Assembly: GCA_021209875.1 (NCBI GenBank) | Contig: JAGYVD010000009.1 | Coordinates: 1,302,001 to 1,366,000 of the forward strand | Length of the DNA stretch: 64,000 bases | Origin: Rosellinia necatrix | Lineage: Eukaryota; Ascomycota; Sordariomycetes; Xylariales; Xylariaceae | Direction: 5' to 3' | Shown: positions 36,314-47,716 of the stretch, piece by piece | Numbering within the stretch: position 1 is the stretch's first letter | Layout of the letters: every line of letters begins with the position of its first letter | Notes under the pieces: generated by a model | Databases searched by the model: none | What the model saw: only the letters and a program-made list of their open reading frames with translations | What the model was told of the DNA's origin: nothing | Translations under genes and position numbers: made by a program

Positions 36314-36974
36314 ATATGCTCAGTATTCGCCATAACGCTGTAACTAAGAGTGAGGTCACCTTAAGGGCAAGTCAGATCTGTCGCTCATGTATAAAGTCAA
36401 TATTTGGAACCTCTTCGGACCCTATATGCGTGTCTAGGCTTTCGGCGGTAAAACTTATTAGACCGTAGATTGGCTCTCAACCAAACTTGAGACGTGATAT
36501 GTCACCGAAACGTCATATTTTAGGCCATTACAAGACCCAATATTGTATCCAACACATGTTCTGGGCGTGCGATTTGCCGGCCCCTCTGCTTTCCTCAGGG
36601 ACCGCATATGACCGATGCCAGGCGCTCGCAATGGCTGCGTAATCATCTTTTTATGAACTTCTCGGCACAAGGAGCGAGGGGGAACCCGACAATGCGATCC
36701 CCCTATATTTTTGCCCATTACGGACGCATTGGTTGAGATACGACCTTGAAACGATCTATGCCTTCATCGTTGCGTTCGATTCGTCCATCCTCCCGGCGGT
36801 GAATTTGTGCGCGGCCTTCGGGCTTCGTGAAACCTCGCAGCCCCTTTATCGTACATGCTAACGGATATATATGTGTTTGCCGACGCTTTCCCAAATGCTT
36901 TATACATGTAAATCTAACAAATAATGGTATCGATGGCGTTTTCGTTTCGTAGAGGGTGCCCACAGGCGAGCGTT
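36314..36974. other. convergent 3' spacer
   Basis: 661 bp between the ends of mccA (+) and the bS16m gene (-). No gene, repeat or clear terminator motif was recognised. Confidence 0.6.
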
Positions 36975-37460
36975 TTATTTTGGCAGGGCCTCGCTCGGTA
37001 ACGATGGTGACGTGAGTGGTTCCTTGTTGCGATATTTAGGGTGCATGATGCCGAGCTGATTGGTGGGCCTGTTAGCATAGCCGCTATTTATCGAGACAAG
37101 TTGGGGATGTACAATCGCCGTACCATAGACAGCAGCCTCCAGACAGTTTCTGTCGGCTGGGCGCCCACGCCGATCCAGTACCGTGCCCTGATGGTATCGA
37201 GATTGATGTCTTTGTGTAAACGGCCGGAGTCGTCGTACGGGTCCGGCTTGGGTATGGGGTCGTATGTGCCGATGACCTCGAGAGGCTTGCTGTTTCGCGC
37301 CGTCCTAAAATGCCGGGCGGTGCTGCGCATCAACCAGCTGATCGTTGCGGTGAGGTGGGCAGGCTGGTTCAGCTGAGACTCACCTCGCGTGTGCGACGAC
37401 TATGTTGTAGAAGGGCGCGTTCCGGCGCCCGAAGCGCGCGAGCCTGATTTTGACGACCAT
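36975..37460 (-). CDS. MRPS16: mitochondrial ribosomal protein bS16m, three exons
   Basis: Small-subunit protein of the mitochondrial ribosome. Minus-strand exons 37460-37384, 37304-37124 and 37055-36975 give 112 residues, the expected size. It begins [36 protein letters not shown] in family style, continues IGTYDPIPKP and LDTIRARYWIGVGAQPT, and ends LGIMHPKYRNK plus a short tail. Introns are 79 and 68 bp, GT-AG; the first splits the AHAR/TARNS segment, the second lies after WRLLSM. Without splicing only an 81-codon fragment is visible. The gene is divergent from the NAD(P)H-hydrate epimerase gene, and the 369-bp gap contains paired CCAAT boxes. Confidence 0.93.
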
Positions 37461-37829
37461 GGTCGAGTATAACAAGCGCTTCGATCGAAGTCGGGGCTGG
37501 GATTGTCGTCGATCTGGACTGTGATCCGAGGCTCTCCAGCACCGCTCTAAAAGTTCTTAGCGATAATTTAGACGGGGCCGGGGATCGGGTTGATCCGCTT
37601 TGGCCAATCAATGCCCGGGACCACCATTGGCCAATCAGATACCGAACTGGGTAACGGGGTTGTATAATGCCCTATGATGTCACCCGTTCACTTATCGCTT
37701 CTCCATCGTCTCATCTCCCTCCTCATTTTCATCACCATTGCTATCACCAGTCACGGCCATCTGGCTCTATTGGGCAGCACACCGGTGAATCGTATCTAAT
37801 CATCGGAGTCGTCACCAAGTCTAACGAGG
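37461..37829. promoter_or_regulatory. divergent promoter with three CCAAT boxes
   Basis: 369 bp between two start codons. CCAATCA occurs at 37604-37610 and 37631-37637, and ATTGG (CCAAT on the other strand) at 37626-37630, abutting the second. CCAATCA fits the preferred site of the fungal HAP/CBC complex, which controls many respiratory and iron-linked genes. Binding here is inferred. Confidence 0.65.
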
Positions 37830-39118
37830 ATGGCCCTCAAAGTGAGCGAAGGCTCGCCTACAGCTTGGGCCGTTCACTGACAGCATGTCCCTCCTAGACA
37901 GTTTCGGCCAAGGCGGCTGCGGCTCTCGACCGAGAACTTATGAGCACCGGTGCCTTCTCCATTGATCAACTCATGGAGCTTGCGGGATTATCTGTATCGC
38001 AAGTCGGTAAGTGTGTATTGTGACTGCCATTGAACGCTTCTTAAATATGCCCTGATGGGTACTCACACGGCCGTCGTAGTCTACCATGTACACCCGCCCA
38101 GTAACGGCAACAGAATACTCGTAGCTTGCGGCCCAGGAAACAACGGTAAGGGAGTACAACACACGCGATGATAGGCGCAGTAGGCATCGGCTGACTACCT
38201 CAGGCGGCGACGGCCTTGTTGCCGCTCGACATCTTCGCCATTATGGATACAAACCTTCGATTTACTACCCAAAGCGTAGCAAAAACGATTTATATCAGGT
38301 ATGTAGCGTTTTCTCCCTGCACACACAACGATGCCATCCTAGGTAGCGCGGCATACACACGGAGTTGAGAAAGATAAATATGTATGTTGCTCTCGACCCT
38401 TTTAATTATCGCCTCTATTTCTAACCATGCCCTCTTAATGACCCCACCTTCTATTTCTTTCTCCGTTCCTCCATTTCCCCGATAATATCTTCCATAGGAA
38501 CCAACCAAGCACCTTGTTCCAATGTTTATATATGTCATGCGGTCGCTAGCGAAAATTTTGCTGTACTGAATTCTTGCTCAGCGACTCGCCAAGCAACTGG
38601 AAGACCTGGATGTTGCATTCGTGGATGACTTCACATCGGCCGTGAAATCGGCAGACCATATCGTGGATGCACTCTTCGGTAGGATGTCATATTCGTATAA
38701 CTATAATATTATGATGCTTATCCAGGAAAGGTTTCAGCTTTTCTGGCGAGGTTCGCGAGCCATTTCCTGTGGTGATCCAGACTCTCGAGGAAACGAAACT
38801 GCCCGTCACATCCGTGGATGCTCCATCCTCTTGGGATATTGAAACCGGCCCTCCTCGATCCGGCCTGGGAAGCAAGTTTAGCCCTGCATACTTGGTCAGC
38901 CTCACAGCACCCAAACCTCTCGTTCAGCATTTCGAAGGTCGACATTTCGTTGGAGGGCGGTGCGTATTCTTACCCCCAAGTAAATGTGTGGGCCAAATTA
39001 ACGAATCAACAGCTTCCTCTCCCCGGCGATGGCGAAGAAGTATGACTTGGAGATTCCGAATTACCAAGGGATAGACCAGTTCGTCGAAGTATGCGCCGGC
39101 AGCGCTCGGAAACTGTAG
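37830..39118 (+). CDS. NNR1: NAD(P)H-hydrate epimerase (YjeF_N domain), seven exons
   Basis: Repair enzyme that interconverts R and S forms of hydrated NAD(P)H so the S-specific dehydratase can restore NAD(P)H. Exons 37830-37841, 37898-38006, 38080-38145, 38204-38298, 38582-38678, 38731-38959 and 39013-39118 give 237 residues, the normal single-domain length. It starts [18 protein letters not shown], then [39 protein letters not shown] (nucleotide loop), DDFTSAV...[54 protein letters not shown] and [14 protein letters not shown]. The first coding exon is only 12 bases. Five introns are 52-73 bp; the fourth is 283 bp but joins Q to RLAKQLEDL exactly as expected. The dehydratase (YjeF_C) is not fused. 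Localisation cannot be judged from the short N-terminus. Confidence 0.94.
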
Positions 39119-42100
39119 GTGCTCTCCGGCTGGCGGAGGAGGATCCCTATTTTGAAGGTTGTTTCATGCTCCGCTTCGAGGTCAACTGACATTACAGCCT
39201 CCCGTGCGGCTGAATGGGCATACAGGGCTCGGGCAACGCCCTTCTTGCATGTCTTCATTTTCCTGTGTGGTGCCCTCGGGGCAGCGCAGGAGTGGTGGAT
39301 GGAAGTGTCGACAGAACTCGACGAATATAAGATATTCCTTCCCACAGACAGGGCACTCCGAGAGATGCTCAGTGCACATTAAAGCCGTGAACTTAACGAT
39401 GCAAGTGAATAGCGAGGGCGTAAATCGTATGGCAGGGGCCCCTGTTACAACGCAAGCATCGACGTGTGGTAATTAGGTGTAGCATCCGTTGACCTGTGGC
39501 TAAAACCTGACAGGATGGCTGCTTCGGATTATGAGGGGTTATGGTGAAATCATAAAATACTGTAGTCGTGCATATTTGAGATGATTTCGACGGGAAGACT
39601 AACAAACACAAGCACAGCACGACCACAGCTAACATCCAGCTTGCTAAGAGCCTATGCGATGGGCAGCTGTGGCGAGATGGCAGGGGATGGGTACGTAGGT
39701 GACAGCGTGCAACCAAGGCACACAAACCAAGCAGGGCTTGACACCTTCGCTCATTTTCGAAACCACCACCGAGCAATATTCAACAATCTTTAACAATACC
39801 ACTCTTTTTTTCTCTCCCTTTTTTCTGGCCCAGGTAGTTGTGAGGCCGGAGCAAAAGCTCCTGCGGCCCGCCTGATAGGCTACAGCGGCTCCGGGCGCTT
39901 ACCATTTTAGCCATCAGCCATCTGCTCCCTTGGGGCACCTGGAATTTTTGTTGCACGGCTTCCGGATCGCCTCTGCTTGCCGATCCTCTTTTCCGCATCA
40001 GATCCTTCGCATCGGCCCAATGTCCGCGAAAACAGGGCATCGATGCACACTCCCCCGGGGGGGTTTTCACACTCGAGTACCCGTAGCTCAGGAAGCGTGG
40101 GCAGCGTCCAGAAAACGCTTATCGCCCCCGCGCTCGGCCGACATGCGGGCCGTCTAGATAAACGAACCCCTCGACGGTGGACCCAATCTACGGGGAAATC
40201 AGAGCCAACACCCCCGGCTTAGCGTCTTAGCGTCCCAGGGTCCCAACCGTCACCTGCATACCTGCCTTAGTCTAGGCACGCCCAATGCCTATAGAGACTA
40301 AATTATGGGGCATCGTAACAGCCTCAAGTCTCACTCCGTCCGGGCACCCGTTCTCACGTACGAAGTACTAAGGCAGGCGCCTGAGATAAGGTAGGTACCT
40401 ACCCAGGTAGTCAGCTATTGAGTACATAAATCACCAAAGAGTGTTGGGTAGCTACAGTGCTACATGCGCTTGCCTTGCACCTGCATTCGTGTCCTCACCT
40501 GCGCTTATTGACGCATCATCGATGTTCATGTTTCGCCACTTCAGAATAACACACAATCCAGTCCTGGTTACCTGCCTCAACCGCCACCACCCATATGCCG
40601 AGGCTTAGCTCGACGAGATACCACATGTCCAGATGATCTACATTTGCTTGCGACTACACCATCCACTCTGTGGCGGTGTGCCCCGCCGTCAGCATCAAGA
40701 AACCAAACGCCTGCAAGGTTGCGACAGTATACTCTGCTGATCTCCCGGGTAATGGCCTTGTTCGCCTGGCTGCTTAGGTAGGTATATCACGGGCGGCATT
40801 AGAGAGAGCTGTAATTTTGAGCTTGATTAGCCTGGTCTTTCCGTCTGTCTAACCCGGATGCTGCTGGCAGCCTCACAACTCTTCAGACAAGGCGGGAACG
40901 TTGCGACAAAGCGAAAGAAGAGCCAATCAGATGCACCTTTTGCCGTTTGGTGGAAGTTCCAAAACCCAACGCCCGCGTAACATCCATTGGCTAGGTATAA
41001 TTTCTTTCCGTGGCCTCACAAACCACAAGCCGTTTGAATATGGGAGCGCACCATTGACCCTGATTACCGATCCAACTACAAAAAGATGGGTGGAGATGAC
41101 CGGGCCCATCAAGGCACCATGCTCGCTCTACGCCACAGTTTGGCCACAGGCATCCGAGAGAATGGAGAAGGGGCCGCAGATTCGCCACAATGTCTCTCAT
41201 CAAGGGAGCCCGTTTGGCAGTTCCTTGGTCCAATGGAACTATGGAAGACCCTGTTTCGTCTCGCACTATCCATGACAGTGAGCCTCAAACAGCAGATCAC
41301 TACGAAGAGGGGACCCGGCGGTTTCCTACTTGGTCGAAAGCACACCCCGTAACCAGACCCCGTAACCACGAATCACCTACGATAGACGGCCTAGAGGCCT
41401 CGTAATCCTGCCGCGTATATAACCCAGTCGGGAAAATAGGATATTAGCGAACATATCGTCAGTTTGCACAAAACACATGATGATTGGGTGCCTTCAGGTG
41501 CCACATCTAAACGTGCCACTTGTGGCGTTGGTGTTTAGTTAGATTCATGGATCTATGGACGCATGCCGACAAGCGACCCAGTGGAACGGAAATTCGGTTG
41601 TATACCCCACCTCCTAATCACCTGGGCAGTTGACCCTAGATACACTTAGATACGCTGGTATGTGGCAAATAGAATGTTGAACGCCACTTGTGTGATTGCT
41701 CCGCCACACCACGGTGAGAGGACAAGCGTAGGCAGCTCCAAACGACATGCCACCTACGTGGATAATTGGCTGTGCAAGTTTGGTTTCCTGCCCCCGCCGT
41801 AATTTTGAACCACGTTCGGAATGGGTCTCGACTCCTCGCCAGGCTCGCCAACGCGGCAACAACACACACGCGTGGGCTGCCCATGACGAATCAGCAAACT
41901 TGCAGGTATACGCGATAACCACATGAGACCATGAGCGTTATAATTACATCATATAGTCATAATGCGCGAACACCCGACAAGGGATTTCCAACCGTAACAA
42001 AGTCTATCTCAGCAGGGGTTTCTTTTTTTTTTTTTTCTTTTCATTATTATTATTTTTTCCAATCATCCGTCATTCGTATTATTGTTTTTTTTTTTTTTTC

Positions 42101-43764
42101 CCTTTTCTTTTTTCCCCCGCATGTATATATTTTCGTCATCGACAACCCGGTGGCTCGGGGGGTCGTAGTGAGGCAAATCCTGCTCGTCGGACCAGGACGC
42201 GGTGTCATCTATTGCATCCTATCTGAACTTGGCAATTTGCTGTGCTGGTCTCTCCGCTCGCACCGGCTATTGTTGTTATATGTGGTATCGGCTGAGGTCA
42301 TATCCCTTAGTCTCCGAAACGACTTTCTCTCCTCTTACTCGGGTTTATTTTGCTTTTCCTTCATCCATCCCTACGGTACTACTCACCTTCTCGTCGTGTT
42401 TTGAGTGATGCAATCATATCCCATTTCGTCCATCCCCAGGCGTGAGCATGTGCCCGCCATGCACGAATAACAGCGGGACTGGATGACGAACGTCATGGCA
42501 TTTGCTTCGGTTGTTCTCCCCGAGAACACAACCCTCCCCGTTTCGGTAAAGCGCCGTGCGTTGTATCGGATACCACCCTTTCCGTCCCGTCCTAGCCGCT
42601 CGCGTATTAGGGGCCGCGGCTCTCGTCGTTTCCGAGAGCCAAACCGGTCATGAGAGCCACTTTTCACCCGGCGACTTCAAAATATGGGGCATGATTCCGG
42701 AGGCCTCATCACATTATTATTCACTAATGTTATTCACTAATGTCTACACTGGGCCGGACGAGAACCACGGAACTTATATCAAGACTAGTTTTAGGAGTCT
42801 TGGGTTCTCTGCCGATCCTGGACGGCATGGTTAGTTGCATAGATACCAGCGACGGAATCTTCTGGGTGCCCAACTGTTGGCCGATCTAGCGGACCAAGGA
42901 GTGAAGCTATTCAAAGGAACGAAGCAGAGAAGCAGAGAAGTCTACCCTCTTCGCAAACGTAAACTCGCATACTCTGTCCCGGATGTAGCTCTCACGAGAA
43001 GCCCTATTGGAGTAGGCCGTGGTGGTCGCACTTCTTGTTCACCTCTTGTAGAAATTTGTTATTCTCGCCACCGTAAGATATAACAACATCCCCATCTTTC
43101 GAGGCATCTATGTTCATATACACATAGCTAGCCTTTGTATCCATTGAGGTGGCCTTTTGATCGATGCCCTTGGCAGCCCTTACGGCGAGGGGCTATGGAA
43201 GCCGTATAGGTGTCAACTGCTACTTATAGAGTCGATAGGTCCGCGTTGATCATTACGTACAGATAGACGGCCTTGAGTACCTCATATTTAGTTCAAGTAT
43301 TCGGATGAGGGAGGCCGATGTATGTTGTAAAATATTGATGGGTTGTTACGGAAACGTCTGTTACCAGAGGTTCCGTCATCCGAGGATATTTCGGTCAAGC
43401 TTTAATTACAGCAGTACTGAGCGTCCCACGGTTCGGAGGGAACCCAAGTGTTAAAACGAAGAAATTTGCCTTCCGAACTTATTTGTTGTGGTGGCAAATA
43501 TGAACCGTGACCGGGGAGAGTCGTTGACCTGACTAAGTACTTCTACTTTGAATAGCTTAGTCAAAACAGATTGTGTACAACATCTGATTTCCTGCGATAC
43601 CATAACGTGACATATAATACGAGATAGAATAGAGCACCCATCCAGTTTATGAACTTTCTAGTTTTCTTGCTCAGGTAAGTTGTGCCCAACCCCTAAATTC
43701 TTTCACAAGACCGATCCGTAAAAAAGCGGATTAAAGAGCTACTGAAGAACGAGAGTGTATTGTC
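39119..43764. other. long gene-poor spacer
   Basis: 4.6 kb with no firm gene. A small Cys-rich frame at 39182-39379 is listed separately. A perfect TAGGTACCTA lies at 40392-40401 within further TAGGTA words. T runs occur at about 42022-42036 and 42086-42101 and create spurious hydrophobic frames. The part beyond 43.1 kb is AT-richer. Confidence 0.6.
39182..39379 (-). CDS. possible small Cys-rich protein
   Basis: A 65-codon frame starting MCTEHLSECPVCGKEYLIF. It has several Cys (positions 2, 9, 12, 23 and more after 30), with a CPVC knuckle and His residues between, which could bind zinc. It ends 64 bp from the stop of the convergent epimerase gene, so it could also overlap that gene's 3' UTR. 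Cys spacing and the balanced amino acid mix look more protein-like than neighbouring frames, but I do not recognise a family and splice extension is possible. It may be accidental. Confidence 0.3.
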   Translation of the reverse strand: MCTEHLSECPVCGKEYLIFVEFCRHFHPPLLRCPEGTTQENEDMQEGRCPSPVCPFSRTGGCNVS

Positions 43765-46190
43765 TCATCCTAGAATTAATTCAATAGGCTCTAAAGGTAG
43801 TTTGTCCCATTCTTCCTTATCAACTTCGCCATAATCACGACGGTAAGCGACTCCGTTCACCCATTCCACCGATAGCACAGCTATCCTTTCAGTCACCGTT
43901 GCTCTTGCCGCGAGTGAACCAGGGACCGGCACCCCCTCTTCCTTCATATATACCTTTTGCCGTGAGATTGCGACTAGCTCGATCACAATTCCCGGTGGGC
44001 TCTGATCCCTTTCCTCTTTACCGCTACCATCGTTGTCTTTCATCAGAGGAAAGGCCATTGATTCACGGCCGTACTCCCAATCAGACCCATCACCACCTAG
44101 ATAACGAGGCATGTGTGTCAAAGTAGGACGAACCAGATGGCCTACTCTCATATTCTCGGCATTAAGAATAAAAAAGCCGCCGTGGTTACCCTTCCGAGCC
44201 GCCCATAAATAAGTTCTATGCGTTTTGCAGAATAAGTATTCTGTCTGCTCTGGTATGTAGGGAAGCGTAGACCCAGAGATTTCTTGGATAGGAAATGGGT
44301 AGTACGCCCAATTGATCCGGTGATTGAACAAACTCTTCTCTAGTTCATGCTCGTCTTTCAACGCAGCGTGTTTGAAGACGAATTGGCCGCAGCCCTCCGG
44401 ATAGAGAATCGTCATGCCCTTAAGATGAGCAAAAGCATCAGACACTTTATGACGTGTCCAGCCGGGTGGCAACGGTTTGTTGATGTCGTTACCAGCTTCT
44501 TTATATGTCTCCCGGTCAGTAAACCAAGTCGAAAAGATCTGCCGTCTCCTCGAGGCTGGCGCTGAGGGCGATCCGGCGGTGAACCAAGTAGTGACAGGAA
44601 ATGTCTCCCGGATTGTGTCCGTATGGGAATAAACGAATGGGTCGTCCGCGAAAATTCTCGCAAATTGCGCTCGCCACCCAACCCATGACCATGAGGGGAG
44701 CCCGGAGGGACCCAGCCGAGTTCGCGAAACACCTGATGATGGTCGGCGTCGATTAAACATCAGGTACGGAGCCTGCCATCCCAACGTGCTGTCAAAGAAG
44801 CTCTCCGGCAGGCCATACAGGAAGCCCCCTACGAAAGATCGACTGAAAACAGAAAGCAGACCACTTATGGAAGGAAGAGCATCCTCGTCAAAGGAAAGTT
44901 GCCTGCTATTAAAAGCGCTGAGCGCCTGGCTCAGACCTTCTGTGTCTGGGAACCCGGCCAATATGGCGTCAAGATCACGCCTGAATCCTCCGTGTGTCCT
45001 AACTTCCATGTAGGTAACTAGCTCTTCTCCCCAGAAGCTGCAGGAACACTCCCATCTAAATTCTTTCTCCATGAAAATCACGTTTCGGCCAGACATGCTG
45101 GACTCTTGGTACGTCCAACCGCGGTTGTTATAGGGCGTCCTAACGACGTTTACTAAATTATAGGGAGATGTCAGTCATTGGCTTGCGGAAAGCACTCTGA
45201 TACGAGCCAAGCCTGTGCTTTCTTTTCGGCCCTTTTCTCTCTCCTCTACCCAACCCAAACTGTATCGGCACTTGTCGACTTCGGCTTTCGTCAAACGGAT
45301 GGCGGAGGTTCCATTCAAGTCAACTTACTGCTTAGGTGAGTATGGCCCGCTTCTGCCACGATAAGCTGGTCGGTCCCAAACTGGATGACTGCTTGTTTCA
45401 TCTCACGAGAGTGAGATACGCCTCTCAAGCCTGGGATACCCTTGTCGGAGCCGGTGTCCGCAACAACGATGGTCACGATGGCATTGGCGTATATAGCACC
45501 CATGAGATTGAGCTGGTCGGCCGATACCTTACTCTCAATATGCGGAATACAGAGCGCATCTGCCCAGAGGAAACGCTCTCCAAGAACCTTTGTCAGGTAC
45601 ATGGCGTGTTTTATCGTCGGCGATATGCAAGCCAACATTTCCGGCACACCTAATGAACCCGGCCCTTGTAATCTGGACAAAGCTGCCCTGTCCGTGATTT
45701 TGAACCACGGACGCGTGCCATAGACATAGCTCAACGCAACAAATGCTTCGTTTGACTCATGGCCTGGCACGAGACATTCAAGTTCGACGTCGATCAACCA
45801 AGCCGGTCGGACTTTCCAGATCTTCATCGGGTTCTCGCATTTCTGGCCATGCGTCTTCAGGCACCTGTCCTTCCACTGCGGCAAAAGGTCAATATCGGCC
45901 CAATCCGGGTCCAGGACGCGGTGTTTGCCCGGGCATCCAGGTTCCGAGGGCTTGTTCACGAGCAAGAGATCCCAGCCATGCCCCCATGAATCCACGAGGT
46001 AGGGACCCCAAGTCCTGTGTTCGATACGGTCGATCTCGGCGCCCGCGTCCTTGAAATGTTGCATTAATTGTGCATGCCGTGAGCAGCCGGCATCGCTAGA
46101 AAAATCCCCAGGCTGGGCATCTTCGCAATGGTCGGTGCCCGCCAAGATACGGCACAGGATGTCGCAACCCTTACAATTCATATTTTCCAT
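43765..46190 (-). CDS. HET-domain (heterokaryon incompatibility) protein, two exons
   Basis: Minus-strand exons 46190-45329 and 45152-43765, with a 176-bp GT-AG intron, give 749 residues. HET domains trigger fungal nonself recognition and cell death, often with other partners; the role of most copies is unknown. Seen here: the first block FVALSYVYG (150-158), the second FLWADALCIPH (207-217), then LMGAIYANAIVTIVVADTGSDKGIPGLRG, and after the splice RGWTYQE (298-304) with SGRNVIFMEKEFRWEC. The usual YVWG is YVYG here and the usual ID is AD. The remaining 440 residues (WSWVGW and others) are typical of HET proteins with no further named domain. A Cys-rich N-terminus (MENMNCKGCDILC) precedes it. 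ATG 46190 was chosen because the upstream in-frame sequence runs into a 7-bp repeat; an earlier Met is possible. Confidence 0.87.
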
Positions 46191-47716
46191 GTTGCGCCAG
46201 CGTAACGGTGTGTAAGTAGTTGCCGGTCTGTGAGAGCCATATTGCGACTCAACGCTTCTTGCAGAATTGGTGAGCTGCCCGTACATCAATTCCCATGCCA
46301 GCCGGGCATTCTGTAGTAAAATGTGAGCGCCGAGCCGTGAGCAGGTAGTCTTCGAACCCGAAGGATTCCGCACTATGCGAACCAACAACCAACAACCAAC
46401 AGCCAACAGTCAACAGCCAACAGCTAACAATTAATATTGGCACGATCTACTCCCCCCGCAAGCTACCCCCCCTGCTTACCCCCCGCTATCATCCCCGCTA
46501 AATCCCACCAGCGCTTAATGCCTCCAAGCAGGTGCATATTATCAGAATAGATTAAAATTAGCTGGTCTCACTCTACGATGCCTCTCTTATAACTATAATT
46601 ATTTCTTGCAAGAAAACGAGCCTGTCTTGGCTCGGCTTACGTTGTATTCTGGGACCTTGCAATGGACTTTCTGCAGTATCTACAGACTCTGGGTTGTTTA
46701 ATTTAAAGCCCGCCCGGAAATATATGTAAGAAGCAAGTGACCGGAAACAAATTCGTTATAATATAGTATGTAGGATTAAAAAACCTTCCAGTGCTATGAG
46801 AGTTGGTATAGGATACTTGAACTCGTTAAATTAACAGTAAGACGGGACTGTGAATTCGGGCGGGGACCCTCACTAAGGGTATTCATTAATGCAAATTCAA
46901 AGGGTTTATCTACTAAATAAGTTACAAATTTAAAAACGTACGTCCACTGTGACACGCCCATATCTCTCTCCTTTCAGTCTGCCCTTTGATGCCTTCCAGA
47001 CCTCTTGTACGATGGTATCCTCTAATTATATACGACCGAATCGCTTCTTTGATGGGTAACATGTGTATAGCACGCTTAGTATCGCAGTTAATGTAATTTT
47101 TTTTTTTTTTTTTAATTTGTACTATGTTTGGAAACTATATGCTCTCATGGGTGGGAGGGTAGCGACTATATTTGATAGTGCAGATCTTGTCAAAATATTA
47201 CTGCAGATTCTATGTTACAGCAATGTAATTCCTCGGCACGCTTTTCTCTACGCAAGGCAGGTAACATTTAACAAGTTCTTATTATTAAGACGCTGTAATA
47301 ATATTGTTAAATGGAACTGGGGCTGTGGTTTCTTATCTCACTGCGTCATGGCTTATAGGCCTTTCTGGCATAATCTTATAGTGCTTCGATTATGATTATA
47401 ATGCACATAAGGTCTAAAACTATGAGTTTGAATCTCTCGGGAAATAATAGATGAGATACGACTGTAGTGATGTATTATTTGCATACCTAGAGTTGAGAGT
47501 AAATATTTTTAACTGAAAGACAGTGCTGAATTCGTGCCATTTCTTTTTTAAAGTGGCGATATAGTTGTATTTTAATATTTTACTACTTAACCCAACCCGG
47601 AATACGATAAATGATACGAGGTCTTGTTTTCGCTATATTTCCGATACCATATAAGGAGTGAAGACAGGTGATAGGGGGACGAGTATGGTTCCCTCACCAA
47701 CACCATAACCATTGTA
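46191..47716. other. AT-rich spacer upstream of the HET gene
   Basis: Holds the HET promoter with a 7-bp repeat (listed separately) and then AT-rich DNA with a T run near 47097-47114. No gene is supported. Composition resembles the 29.7-32.3 kb block. Confidence 0.6.
46379..46432. repeat. 7-bp repeat (CCAACAG/CCAACAA)n upstream of the HET gene
   Basis: About seven copies of a CCAACAx unit, ending roughly 190 bp before the HET start codon. On the minus strand it would read as repeated GCWLLTV if translated, which is unlikely to be real protein. Confidence 0.85.

Noticed and set aside
40901..41405. Cluster of opposite frames of about 60-124 codons
   Set aside because: Mutual overlap, no motif, no splice support.
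41931..42404. 157-codon Phe-rich frame that looks like membrane helices
   Set aside because: Created by T homopolymers; the rest has no protein character.
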